Origin: Trichopria drosophilae
Taxonomy: Eukaryota; Arthropoda; Insecta; Hymenoptera; Diapriidae
Assembly: GCA_030407085.1 (NCBI GenBank)
Contig: CM059582.1
Coordinates: 213,923,501-213,987,500 of the forward strand
DNA length: 64,000 nt
Direction: 5' to 3'
Below, one piece after another: positions 52,826-63,243 of this stretch. A program made the position numbers and the translations under genes. Each line of letters opens with the position of its first letter. The stretch's first letter is position 1. Below the pieces are notes generated by a model. That model did no database searches. It was not told where the DNA came from and was given only the letters and a program-made list of their open reading frames with translations.

Positions 52826-54835
52826 ATGCGAAACCAGTCGATCAAGAGATCTTCAAGAACATCAACAATGTCTTTCTTGCCAATTTTAGTCAGCTCACTC
52901 ATCGTGGTAATGAATCCTCGTGTCCACGGATTAATAGCATACGATTGTGGCACGCCTAATGCTAACATGACGGTAATATCGCTGACTCAAATTGGAGACT
53001 GCGATATACCTGAACCTCGGGTGGATAAAACCGCCGTCTATATACAATTACTACAAATTCTCAACTATGGGAACGTCCACATCAGAACTTGTAGAATAGA
53101 CGTATTTCGTGAAGTCACTCACTGCGGGATGCACAGTCACAGTTCCGCCGTAGCCCAGGGTATCGCTGAATACGTGAAAGATGTTAGTCGTGAAGAATGC
53201 AACCGAATGCATGAAAGTGGACGTCTCGTCTTTGGTTCCACCATCTTGGACGGACTGAAGAAAAATGGTACTACTGGATTCAGCACTGGTCTCGCAGGTC
53301 GAGTTGGTTTCGACGCAAAATGCCAGGGTACTCATTATACCGATCCATACGGTTCTTGGGACGATGTCATCGTGCAAGCTCGGGTTAAAATCACCCTCTC
53401 TGATTACGATGCTCAAACGCATCTACAGTCAAATCAAGTGATATTGAACACCGGCACTCGATGTCCTATTGATCGTGGAATGTGTCTAGACTCTTTTGGT
53501 AGCACAGCATTTTGGGACAACATTCCCACGGACTCTTGTAAATTCAACAGATACGGAGTTTTATATCAGGGTCCCGCCTCTAAACTGGTGGACGTGTCCA
53601 ATACTTTCGCGGAAACCATATACACTGTTATCAGTCAAGATCTTACTTTCGCATTAGCAGTGGGCGGTTCAAAAACACTATGCGGTTATAATATAATAAA
53701 AACAGAGCATCCTAAATTGTTCATCTTAGAAGGACAAAAGGAACGATTCTTTAACTCTCCTGCTCCACCGCGAACTCACGACATGGATCTTTTCGCATAT
53801 GTAAATAGTAAATTTATATATGTAGAAAAACACGTAAAAACTCAAGTGACTAATCTTTACCGAGACATCTTGCTGCACCGTTGTGCCCTAGAACAAGATC
53901 TTCTAAGGAACGCTCAAGCACTTGCAATCGTTAAACCTGAGGAGTTTGCCTACACATATAAAAGGGGGCCAGGATACATGGCAATAACCACCGGAGAAGT
54001 CATCCGACTCATTAAATGCGTAGTGGTCGAAGTTAGACGCGCTACGACAGAAAAGTGTTATAACGAGTTACCAGTGTATAAGGGAGAAACTTTAATGTTC
54101 CGCACCCCACGAACTCATATTCTAAAATCCGTAGGGTATGAAGTGCCTTGCAACAATGTATTACCACAAATGTTTCAACTAGAAGGACTGTGGTTCAAGG
54201 TATTCCCAACGTTAGTTGAAAGTCGAGCCCCACACATCATGTCTCCGCAATCTAGAGACACGTGGAAATACCAGAGCCCTGGAAATCTCGCTCGCCAAGG
54301 AATATACACTTCGGAAGATTTAGATAGATTAAGGGACTACATTATGAGTCCTTTTGAACAACCGGCCATCGTGAATCATCTGATACGTACCGTCAGGGGC
54401 GAAGGCGATAACTCGGCAGGGTTATCAGTTGGAGGTCTATTGGATACGGAAACGTTGCAACGAATAGCAGACTCAACCTGGAACCGTCTTTGGTTAGGTT
54501 TCAGTAACTTCGGAACTTACAGCGCCGGCTTTTTAGGCATCATCTTAATTGCCAAGATCCTAAAATTCTTAATAGATACCGCGATACATTTATTCGCTTT
54601 GCAAAGGGCGTTTGGTTGGTCTCTATACTTATTGGGTGCTGTCATGGATTCAGTATCCAACGTTCTATTACATCTACGATCATCATCCAAAACAAGAGAA
54701 ACCGATTCCACAGCTCCTAAGGAACCAAGGGAAGAAACCAGAGCTTTATATCCAAGTGATCAGTTAGATGGGGTAATTATACAATCTGCCGCTACCCCCG
54801 CGTCGGAAATATCCAGACCATATGGACTTTCGTAA
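52826..54835 (+). CDS. env: Envelope glycoprotein, chuvirus-like
   Basis: 669 aa. A signal peptide is likely around residues 15-35 (MSFLPILVSSLIVVM, preceded by a basic stretch). The mature part starts near AYDCGTPNANMT and has many Cys, a CGMHSH motif and YGSWDD, the pattern I associate with glycoproteins of chuviruses (Jingchuvirales) and their endogenous insect copies. NMT and NGT are possible N-glycosylation sites. Near the C-terminus, AGFLGIILIAKILKFLID (about 571-588) is a likely membrane anchor, with another hydrophobic stretch after it, then a polar tail. An intact env would allow spread between cells. Capture of such genes by insect LTR elements is known. The family call comes from motif memory, not from a search. 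Confidence 0.75.
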   Translation: MRNQSIKRSSRTSTMSFLPILVSSLIVVMNPRVHGLIAYDCGTPNANMTVISLTQIGDCDIPEPRVDKTAVYIQLLQILNYGNVHIRTCRIDVFREVTHCGMHSHSSAVAQGIAEYVKDVSREECNRMHESGRLVFGSTILDGLKKNGTTGFSTGLAGRVGFDAKCQGTHYTDPYGSWDDVIVQARVKITLSDYDAQTHLQSNQVILNTGTRCPIDRGMCLDSFGSTAFWDNIPTDSCKFNRYGVLYQGPASKLVDVSNTFAETIYTVISQDLTFALAVGGSKTLCGYNIIKTEHPKLFILEGQKERFFNSPAPPRTHDMDLFAYVNSKFIYVEKHVKTQVTNLYRDILLHRCALEQDLLRNAQALAIVKPEEFAYTYKRGPGYMAITTGEVIRLIKCVVVEVRRATTEKCYNELPVYKGETLMFRTPRTHILKSVGYEVPCNNVLPQMFQLEGLWFKVFPTLVESRAPHIMSPQSRDTWKYQSPGNLARQGIYTSEDLDRLRDYIMSPFEQPAIVNHLIRTVRGEGDNSAGLSVGGLLDTETLQRIADSTWNRLWLGFSNFGTYSAGFLGIILIAKILKFLIDTAIHLFALQRAFGWSLYLLGAVMDSVSNVLLHLRSSSKTRETDSTAPKEPREETRALYPSDQLDGVIIQSAATPASEISRPYGLS

Positions 54836-55170
54836 GATGGTTAATAAAGAACTTCACATTTTAATTGACTAAAGTTATGATAATTAGAGTGAATATAAAC
54901 ACAGTGAGTGGACTAGCAAGTGAGTGACTAATTAATGGCACAGTCAAGAAAGGCTAAGGTGCACCGGGTAACATGAATAACGGACTATAAGATAATCTGT
55001 AGCGTAATAACCATAAGAATTAGTTATAAATAATTTTAGTACCACTAATTGTTCCAAAACTATTAATAAATTAATTTTTAAATAATAAAACAAACGAAAT
55101 TGCTACATTAGTACAGTCTAGCTTATATTCGAGATTTATTTCTGGTAAATAACTTCCCCGAAATCAATCT
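54836..55170 (+). other. Spacer between env and the polypurine tract
   Basis: AT-rich sequence without an ORF. Likely 3' untranslated sequence of the gypsy transcripts. Confidence 0.5.
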
Positions 55171-55183
55171 TAAAGGGGGGAGG
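55171..55183 (+). promoter_or_regulatory. Polypurine tract
   Basis: TAAAGGGGGGAGG directly precedes the 3' LTR, where plus-strand synthesis is primed. Confidence 0.85.
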
Positions 55184-56894
55184 TGTAACATGGGCTGGTA
55201 AACTTGTTTTCGACATCTGCAATGTTTCAGCTAGACACACATGCAACCATAAAACACACGTTCTATTTACACCAGCAGCCCATGTTGGACTTTCCCACAT
55301 AGAAAAACGAGAAGTTTATGATACTAGTACCGATTAAGACGGACTAGACCAAGCGACAAAGAACCCTTGGCGTCATAGCTATCGTTTAAAACTTAAAATA
55401 AACTTCTCGAAGATCAAAGAAAGAAAACGAACGTCTATTGTCAATAAGATTAAACAGGAAACGTGGGACAGCTGATTATTAAGTATGACGTAATTCTCAC
55501 GACAAAATTTCGAAAACAACATAGAAGGAATTATATGTGTTAACACAATAATTCCATATTTTTCTTAATTATAAGTAGCGATAACTTTCGTTATATGTGA
55601 TTCTATATTATTCATTTTTCTATTCCTTGCAGTAACGAACATATTAAATAATACTTCATTTTACTGGTCTTATTACAAACGCAGCTACGCCCTATTATTG
55701 CCATTATTGTTAATATAATATATGCGCCGCGTTAATTCGTATGAAACCATAATTAGGATTCTTAATTCAACTAATTATAAAAATAATATTATCCTATTAT
55801 ACATATATATTACTACAATATTTTGCGAGCGTTGCGCTGTGTTAATTGGAATGGAATTATAATCAGAATTACTAACTCAACAAATTATATTAATAATATT
55901 ATCCTATTTTACATATATATTACTATAATACTTGCGAGCGTTGCGCTGCGTTAATTCAAATAGAATTATAATTAGAATTATTAATAATATTACTTTCTTA
56001 TTTTTACATATAATAATATTTGCGACCAGTGCGTCTACAATTATCATTTATTACAGATGTAGTTATTAATAACAAATCGGAGATCGTTAGGTGGGAGGAA
56101 TGACAGAGCTATCTTTCCTTTCATTTTCCTAGGGCATTAGGTCCGCCCATTTTCTTCCCATTTATCCAATCTAAGACACAGTTCTTCCACCTCCACCAAT
56201 GTAAAACCTTAAAATGTAAAGAAGGGGAAAACTCGAACTCGCAACCGAGTCGACGAGTTTGAGCCCTGGAAAAGAAAAGCCAGTTCTTCTTTACTCGTCT
56301 CTTCTCTATTTTCAACTAAAAATTCTAAAATTCGGTAAGACAAATTTTATATTTCATTTTTCAAAGAGAACTGCCTTTCTTCTTTTCCTCTTCCAAACCT
56401 TATTTTACTTTCCAACGATCTCTGACCGTGGATGCCGGACAATATCCGAGGTACCACTAGGAGATCGTTTTCCTCTTTAAATCCTTTACCACTTTTCTTT
56501 CCAACGATCTCTGACCGTGGATGCCGGACAATATCCGAGGTACCACTAGGAGATCGTTTTCCTCTTTAAATCCTTACAACTCTTCTTTCCAACGATCTCT
56601 GACCGTGGATGCCGGATAATGTCCGAGGTACCACTAAGAGGTCGTCTCCAATATTAATGCCTTCCAACTTTTCTCCATTTCTTAAGTCGTCCTCCCAACG
56701 AACTCATAATCAACTGAAATTATAATTGTTATCATAAAAATAAATATATTGTTGTTTGAATAGAAATAATTTTCCAATTGTTTTATTCCACAATTTTTCC
56801 CTAACCCGGTCGTCCCAAGGTAAGAGGGACGGATTCAATTTTTAATCATTCGTTGTTTTCCTCACAACGTAGTCCTTTTTCGCTGGACGTGACA
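55184..56894 (+). repeat. 3' LTR of the gypsy element
   Basis: Begins TGTAACATGG and ends GGACGTGACA like the 5' LTR. It is 90 bp shorter: three 89-bp units instead of four, plus a one-base difference in a T run. I see only about three substitutions elsewhere (for example in TTTTGYGAGCG and CCCTWWCCCGG). Confidence 0.9.
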
Positions 56895-58106
56895 TGTGGA
56901 CAGAAAACTGACCGGAAGTATTTCGAAAATTCTAACCTCTCTGTTAAAACACTTCACGCAATGTTTTTAGAGTTTTATGTAGAAACGATGGGAGAAAATC
57001 TCAAGTTAAGTTATAAAATTTATCACAAATATTTTCGTGAAAACAGCAACTATTCCATTCGTCAACGTAAAACTGATGTATGTGATTTTTGCAGCGAATG
57101 TAAGATCAAACTGAATGAAAATTGTAATGATTCCTGTAAAGAATTGCTTAAAGACCATGTGAATAAGTACCGGCAACATAAGAACATTCGAAATGAATTT
57201 GTTAAAGTTGTGTCGAAGAATCCTAATGAAAAGACTTTAATTCTTGAATTTGATTACGCCCAAAATCTCCCTCTTCCAAAGTTGAATGTTAATTCCCAAT
57301 ATTACAAGAGGCAGTTGAATCTTTTCGTTTTCAACATCCACTGCTTTAATGATGATCAGAGTAAATTTTACTGTTTCTTAGAATGCGATGGTGCCAAAAA
57401 TGCAAATTCCGTTTGTAGTTTTTTATATGACTTTATTACTGAAAAAGGAAAAACTGTACATACACAAAAAATCATCCTACTTTCTGATTCTTGTGGCGGT
57501 CAAAATAAAAATAAAGTTGTGACTCGCTTCTGCTCTTGGCTATCTGCAAAAATGACTCTGACGATAACCCATATTTTCCCTGTAAGGGGACACAGTTATT
57601 GCCAATGTGAACGAAACTTCGGGAGTTATGGATCACGTATAAAAAGGATGGAAACTATCGAAACACGAGCTGAATATTTGGAAATTATAAGATCGTCAAG
57701 AGCCAAACCAAGTCCTTTCCAAGCAGAAATGGTTTCTAATTTGTTAGAAGATTGGGACACTGCATTAAATCCACTTTTCCTTAAAAAGCCTAAATTAAAA
57801 GGTGACATTTTCTCTATTCAGAAATATGTAAAAATGGAGTTTAAGCCGAATAGAATAATTTCTGTGTACACGGAGTACGACGGTTCGCCTAAGAATTTTC
57901 AAATTTTCAAACCAACAGCACTTGTTAATAGTAAAGAAGGATTGCTTTTACAAAAAGGACAAACGACTGGTATTTCAGAAGATAAGAAGAAAGACATTTT
58001 GTCGCTTATGAGTTTCATTAAACCTTATAATCGAAATTTTTATGAGAATCTCTTCAAAAGCTACGAAATTAATGACAATTCTGATTCTGAGGAAGATAGC
58101 GAGTAA
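56895..58106 (+). pseudogene. Sola2-like transposase, 3' part of exon 2 (DUF7869-type)
   Basis: It resumes in phase with 42010 after the TGTG duplication. It contains RKYFENSNLSVKTLH, a CDFC..C Cys pair, FDYAQNLPLPKL (Asp), LLSDSCGGQNKN (Asp, the best conserved motif of the family), HIFPVRGHSYCQCERNFG and an acidic C-terminus. The two Asp motifs fit an RNase-H-like catalytic core. The expected third acidic position near RNFG carries Asn or Glu, which may matter. It ends with TAA at 58104-58106 and has no internal stop, so only the gypsy insertion separates it from its 5' part. Confidence 0.72.
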
Positions 58107-58825
58107 TTCATAATTTCGACATATAAGTTGTGATTTTAAAATAAAAAAGTGTGTTTTAATATGTATGTAAAATACATAATTCTTTAATCAAAAGAATTTA
58201 TTATTTTCGTGGTTCATTGAAAAAACCACTTCACTTATTTGTTAAAAATAAAAGTTTCTAAACTTGTTACATAATTTTAATCAAACATTTTTGTTTAGAA
58301 AATATGATTCAATAGTTATATTTCTGTATATAGTAGTAGATTACTAATCCGTGAATTATGTAATCCGTGAATACATGTGACAGGTTTTCCTATCCTATGT
58401 TCAATTTAATGTTTCGTTCAAAACCTAAGACTGTATAAGTTGTTCTTCGGCTTAGTTCTGAGTTTCAAATACAAAATATGATTATAAATATTAATATAAG
58501 TTACTTATTTTCCTTTCACAATTATTACAAAAGTTATAAAACGAATACACAAGTTTGTAAAATTTCAAACCGACGCGATTTAGTCGATCGCCGAAAAAAC
58601 CACTTAAGTCAAATTTTAAATAATAAACGATTACAACGAGAACACCAACATAATATTTTTTTTCCACCCTATTAACTTACTACCAAATAGTGTACCTTTG
58701 AAGAAAAAATAGAATAATTTCAAGGGGTATATGTTTTTTACACTGAATCACATCATTGAACTTTAAATTGCATTTTTTTTTCAAAAACCTAAGTCGACTT
58801 AAGTGGTTCTTATAGCGAACGGCTC
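58107..58825. other. 3' untranslated region and right end of the Sola2-like element
   Basis: AT-rich, ending in CTAAGTCGACTTAAGTGG and the GAG-type terminus. No gene. Confidence 0.5.
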
Positions 58826-58930
58826 AAATGTAATATGTACAAATATATGAATAAATAAATGTTATATGTACAAATATATGAATAAATAAATATAATACGT
58901 ACAAGTATATGAATAAATAAATCTAACTAT
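58826..58930. repeat. 31-bp AT-rich minisatellite, right block
   Basis: This continues the array at 39500-39681 and 40871-40919 after the Sola2-like insertion. Confidence 0.8.
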
Positions 58931-58968
58931 AAAATAAAAATAAATAAATTAAAATTTTTCCCCAACAG

Positions 58969-60291
58969 ATCGTCAAAGTCTCGACTCAACATTCGTTCCA
59001 CGACCATCTGGTCCTGCTGAGAACTTGGAGAATATTGAAGAATTTTGGGAAGCTCTTTTCACGGAGGATCTAATAGAAATAATCGTGAAGCATACAAACA
59101 CTGAAATTGCGAATCATTGTAAGGCATTGGAACAACGAAACGTCGTGTTGCAGTCGTACCATCGCCAGACTGATGAAGAAGAAATTAGAGCTTTCATAGG
59201 AATTTTTTATTATTCTGGTGGTTGGAAATCACATAATGTTGATTGTGAGGATCTATGGGATGTTCAAAGTGGATTGGTCTTTTATCCGTGTGTGATGCCA
59301 AGACTTAGATTCACGTTATTATCATCGTGTTTACGATTCGACGACAAACAGACCAGGAACAAAGATGACACATTCTCGCCAATTCGCCAGTTCTGGGAAA
59401 TTTTCAACTCCAATTGTTCAAATTGTTATGAGTCAGGACTTTACTGCACCGTCGACGAGTGCGGTAAACGAGGGTCTGAAATTTTTTGCACTGAATGATC
59501 CTAATACGTCATATCTCATTAATTCTTATCCGTATCTCGGGAAAATACCATTGTCGGACAAGCTGCCTGATGAACATTTATCAGAATACTATTTCCTCAA
59601 AGTAATTGAACCGATACATGGTACGAATCGTCTTGTAACTTGTGATAACTGGTTGACATACTTTCCCCTTATTCAGCGAATGAATGAAGACCAATACAAA
59701 ATGAAAATTACCGGCACTATAAGAAAAAACAAGCGTGAGATTGCGTCAGAAATGAAAGTGTCGTCGAGGACTCCTCCAAACTCAGCGTTTTTTCATTCAG
59801 ATGGCATGACGCTAGTTACATATACTCCGAAAAAAAAAATAGTGCTGGTCGTGTCAAATTACATAACTTCCAATACAATCGAAAACGAAAAGTCAAGTAT
59901 CGTGCTGCATTATAATGCAACAAAAGGAGGAACGGATTGTTTCGACTGGCTGTGCCATTCCAACACAGTCAGCAGGAAGACGAAACGTTGGCCAATGCGC
60001 GTCTTTCTTGGAATTCTGGACCAGGCGGCGGTTAACGCGCGAATTCTACTTAAATGTCGCTATGTCAATGCGGGGAAAAAAGAAAATTTCACTGCTAAAG
60101 ATTGTCTTGATCAAATTTCCTTTTATCTCGTCAAACCACTGATGCAAAAGCGTTACACGAACGTTCATCTTCGCGCAAATTTGCGCTTCAACATCGGGAT
60201 TATGTTGGGAAAATCCATAACGCAAATTGAAGCTCAGTTCAGTGAACGAATCATGTTTCCTACACAAAGAAGTTGCCGCGTTACCGAGTAG
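58969..60291 (+). pseudogene. piggyBac transposase exon 2, with an internal deletion
   Basis: The exon starts after TTCCCCAACAG and joins exon 1 in phase. It contains FWEALFTEDLIEIIVKHTN, AFIGIFYYSGG, FSPIRQFWEIF and TVDE (first catalytic Asp). It then loses a short stretch and shifts frame near 59460-59475, where relatives have the block after TVDE. The second frame continues with LNDPNTSYLINSYPYLGK, LVTCDNWLTYFP (second Asp), KGGTDCFDWLCH (third Asp) and RWPMRVFLGILDQAA. It ends at 60291, and the Cys-rich C-terminal finger is missing. The gene cannot encode a full transposase in its present form. Confidence 0.85.
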
Positions 60292-60813
60292 TGCCATTTT
60301 TTTTTTGCTAAAAACTTCAAATTATGTTCACTCATTACTTAAATAAATGATTTGTGGCATTAACAAATTTTTTAGACGCTTTTTACTACATATGACATGT
60401 TTCCACTTTCCTTATCACATTTTAGGGATTTTGCCGAATTTCAATGTCCAGAATAAATATACTTTTTGGATAATACGTAGCAATACTCTTTTTCATCTTA
60501 AAGTGTAGTCTTTCAAGAGTAGAATGCCGGGTCCTTTTTTCCTTTAGGTTAAAAATTCAATTTTTTATGAATTTTTTTTATGAAAAATGACAAATTGTGC
60601 GAAAAATGTTTTCACAGAATCTTTTCACTACGAAAAAAATTAAATAAATATAAATGCGCATTGGATCACTTAAAACAGACCTTCAACTACCCCTAGATAA
60701 AATTTCAAGTCGATATCGTAAGTAGAAACGGAATAACCGCCAAATTTCGCCCTGGGGTTGAGCACACCCCTTGTGTAGTTTACGTTATTATTCGGAAGTG
60801 TGTAGGCAACGGG
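60292..60813. other. 3' region and right end of the piggyBac element
   Basis: AT-rich with an ACACCCC/GGGTGT subterminal motif near 60749-60775, related to the left end. No gene. Confidence 0.55.
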
Positions 60814-61145
60814 TTAAATATTGTATATAATTTTTTCTGTGGGTGTATTTTTGAAGTATGGACAAACATTGCATGATAAAGATTTCAGATGATTTCGTAA
60901 CGTATCTCAAGGTGAAAGTAATGAATTACAAAAAAATCAACAAAAAAATTTGGATTTTTTTCACTTAATTCCAAAAATAACGGGTAAAACATTTTTTTTT
61001 GCGTTTCAATCGTTACTAATCGAAAGAGCATACCCAAAAATAGTCGGATATGGATATTAGGGAGTATATTTCATTGTTTTTATTAATTGACACTTCGTTA
61101 AAGTTAGAGTAATCGGAAACTGCAATTTTCCAGTTAAAGGGTTAA

Positions 61146-61424
61146 ATTCTCTCGCTTAACGTATCCAATCGTCTAATTTCTTCTCTCGAACATTTATTAT
61201 ATATTTTTCTTTTATGGGCATTAATCTGTAATAAATCTGTTTATTTATTCTGTGAGAATATCGCATGGGAAGACTTGAAAAATGCCATTTGAAATAAATC
61301 ACCATGTTAATAGGTACAAAATGTTTTTCATGATTTCTCAATACTAAGATGACCAAATGATCATTTTATATATAGTAATGTTTAGTTCAAATCTGTTTCT
61401 TAATTCTTAACCATACCAACTTCC
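61146..61424. other. No recognisable feature
   Basis: AT-rich flank of the nested block. Confidence 0.5.
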
Positions 61425-61428
61425 TTAA

Positions 61429-61503
61429 CCCTCCTGAGCACCAGTTTTCTTTTCCCCATATGGAAACCATGTAGTTTGGACGAGTATACTGCGCATAGGA
61501 GGG
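61429..61503. mobile_element. Very short piggyBac-type MITE, 75 bp
   Basis: TTAA at 61425-61428 and 61504-61507. The ends are CCCTCCTGAGC and the complement of GCGCATAGGAGGG. The CCCTCCT start is shared with the element at 34194. Confidence 0.55.
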
Positions 61504-61526
61504 TTAAAGCGGTTCTAAAGTCGTCG

Positions 61527-61769
61527 GCCGATAAGGTAATAATCTATGCAAAAAAATTGAATTAAAAATTACTGAATCGATTTTTCAAAATTCGGGCCTC
61601 TCAAAAACATTTCTAACTACGTTCTAAGATCTCCTGAAAAATATCAAAGCTTTTTCAGGAAAGGAGATTTTAAGAGATTATATAAAGTAGTTAGATTTGG
61701 CCACAATTTCGAAAACTCGATTCAGTAGCTTTGAATTTACTTTTTTTGCGTAGATACCATCTTATCAGC
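61527..61769. mobile_element. Fold-back MITE, 243 bp
   Basis: GCCGATAAGGTAATAATCTA at the left is inverted, with changes, at the right end (GATACCATCTTATCAGC). The arms share ACTGAATCGA and AAAATTCGGGCC-like strings over about 70 bp. No ORF. Confidence 0.65.
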
Positions 61770-62500
61770 AGAGCACATTAGTTTCATCTTAAGTTACGGT
61801 TAAAAGGAGAATTAATAAATCGGTTTATAGTGAACAACATCGGAAAGTTGTATATTTTCAAATTAATATTGAGTTACTACTATTCAAATTAATATTTACT
61901 TGATTGCACAACTTTTTTCAGAGCACGAAAAGTATAAGTATTAGGTAAAATAACATATATAATAAAAATGTTTTTCAATTAAATTAAACCTGCCATTTTA
62001 TTATATATTCGACATTGTACGTCTATTATTCGCATAGATCAAATTTTTTAAGAAATGTTAAATTTCCGTGAAACCTTGCAGGAAGGAGTAATTTTCTTCG
62101 TTTCTTTTGTATGTAACTATTTTTTCATAATAAATGCATTATACCAATCTGAAAGATAATTGAATTATCTATACAATGTATTTATTTCAAGTTAAGCCTT
62201 GATGGCGATACATAATCGCGTTATCTTATGGCTATAATACAGAGAAATGTATATATATATAAATATATGTATTGTAACGTGACTAGGGCCGTAGTAATCA
62301 AACAACACATATATGTTACAAAATTGAATGTTTATTAATGAAGATATGGACTTACAATTGGTCCTTAAGTTACGGGATTCTCCAAGAGACAAGAGGTGAT
62401 CACTCACGCGGAAACTTACTTACTAACTTGTAGTAACTCACGACTGCGTGCACAGCACTAACTAACTCTTATTGTCGGCCCGCGTTACGTAGAACGCGTC
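61770..62500. other. No clear feature; possible LTR-like start near 62276
   Basis: AT-rich to about 62275, then more balanced sequence beginning TGTAACGTGACTAGGG. I could not find a matching end or target duplication, so an LTR is only a possibility. Confidence 0.3.
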
Positions 62501-62503
62501 GCC

Positions 62504-62507
<4 letters not shown>

Positions 62508-62555
<48 letters not shown>
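62508..62555. repeat. (CT)n microsatellite
   Basis: About 23 uninterrupted CT units. Confidence 0.95.
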
Positions 62556-62557
<2 letters not shown>

Positions 62558-62924
62558 TTCTGGTGAGTAGACACGTCACTCGTGCAAATTTTTGCTCCAC
62601 CTTATTTGAGTATTATTCACGATTATTTTCATTCTCCGGAGCGAGAAGTTATTCCAGAAGGTGTGCACCACTTGTGGGCCTGATTAGTGAAATTTTTTCC
62701 GAGTGACAACATCTAGTGGGTCCACGGTGCGCCTTTTTGGAAAATCGCAAAATCTTTTCCACGGTTTTCACCGGGCACGTGTCAACGGCGATCGCGGAGC
62801 CAATGTCAACTGCGCAAGTCCACTCCAGTCACGTGGTGTAATATGTCAGCCTCCTATTTCAATTAAACAACTGTCATCGAAACTGAATTGAAGAAAAGCG
62901 ACTTATTACAAGGTACGAAAACCG

Positions 62925-63098
62925 ATGCCGAAAACTAGAAGTAACAGCAAATCGGACCATAACGTAGCTGTTCGCGTTATTTGTGCAAAGTGTTACAAGT
63001 CTGTCATAGATTTCGTCAAGTGTCCCGTTTGCGAAAAGTGTTTTCACGAGTCTTGCGGACGGCTCTACATTCGCCGCAACCACTGCTGTCGCGCGTGA
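62925..63098 (+). pseudogene. LINE ORF1 N-terminal zinc finger, out of frame with the rest
   Basis: ATG 62925 encodes 57 residues with a PHD/RING-like Cys/His array: CAKC, then CPVCEKCFHESC and HCC. It stops at TGA 63096-63098. The next frame is open from about 63095 straight into ORF1, so a one-base change in the CGCGCG run near 63089-63095 would join the finger to ORF1. LINEs of the I/R1/Jockey groups often have such a finger in ORF1. It is either a degraded start or a frameshift signal. Confidence 0.5.
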
Positions 63099-63243
63099 CG
63101 TATCTCTCCTCACGCTCCCTACCCCGTCCTCTCTTCTTCATCGAGTGCAGCCGCTATTAACACCGTCGCGACTATTTTCGGCTAGTTCCCTCCCTCCGCA
63201 AGTATTATCTGTTTCGCCTACCTTGCCCCCAACGCAGTCAACT

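Larger units (their letters stand above)
42011..56894 (+). mobile_element. Ty3/gypsy LTR retrotransposon with env and an extra ORF, 14.9 kb
   Basis: It is flanked by TGTG on both sides (42007-42010, 56895-56898). LTRs are 1801 and 1711 bp and nearly identical. Order: LTR, PBS, repeated leader, gag, pro, pol, zinc-ribbon ORF, env, polypurine tract, LTR. All large frames are open. Gag, pro and pol are linked by two -1 frame changes. The pol order RT-RNase H-integrase is that of Ty3/gypsy. Near-identical LTRs indicate a recent insertion. Confidence 0.9.
40920..58825 (+). mobile_element. Sola2-like DNA transposon carrying a DUF7869-type transposase, interrupted by gypsy
   Basis: The left end GAGCCCCTCGCTCAAAGAAC and right end (complement GAGCCGTTCGCTATAAGAAC) are inverted repeats leading into the palindrome CACTTAAGTCGACTTAAGTG. 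AAAT flanks both sides (40916-40919, 58826-58829), and deletion restores the minisatellite. Without the gypsy element the transposon is about 3 kb and has a two-exon gene. The Sola2 label is inferred from the 4-bp duplication, GAG ends and protein type. A related but different superfamily is possible. Confidence 0.7.
38656..60813 (+). mobile_element. piggyBac transposon, expanded to 22 kb by nested elements
   Basis: The termini are CCCGTTGCCTACAC (left) and its exact complement (right), each next to TTAA (38652-38655 and 60814-60817). Subterminal CTGGGGTG...CACCCCAG hairpin (38670-38690) and GGGTGT-type repeats recur near the right end (60749-60765). It carries one transposase gene in two exons separated by a 19.6-kb intron that contains two further DNA transposons and a gypsy element. 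Confidence 0.85.
36802..61141. mobile_element. Outer piggyBac-type element with inverted ends of about 320 bp, split by later insertions
   Basis: The left end is TTAA (36798-36801) then CCCTTCAACGGGAAAATTGC. The right end is the complement of CCCTTTAACTGGAAAATTGC followed by TTAA (61142-61145). Homology between the arms continues inward for about 320 bp (for example ACCCACAGAAAAAATT near 37096, inverted near 60828). The inner piggyBac sits at the inner edge of the right arm. Without nested insertions the element would be about 2.2 kb and has no transposase of its own. The alternative is two unrelated copies of the same MITE. Confidence 0.6.

Noticed and set aside
36802..61141. Reading the outer TTAA ends as one autonomous 24-kb element
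   Set aside because: The interior is explained by independently bounded insertions; the outer element proper would be about 2.2 kb without its own transposase.
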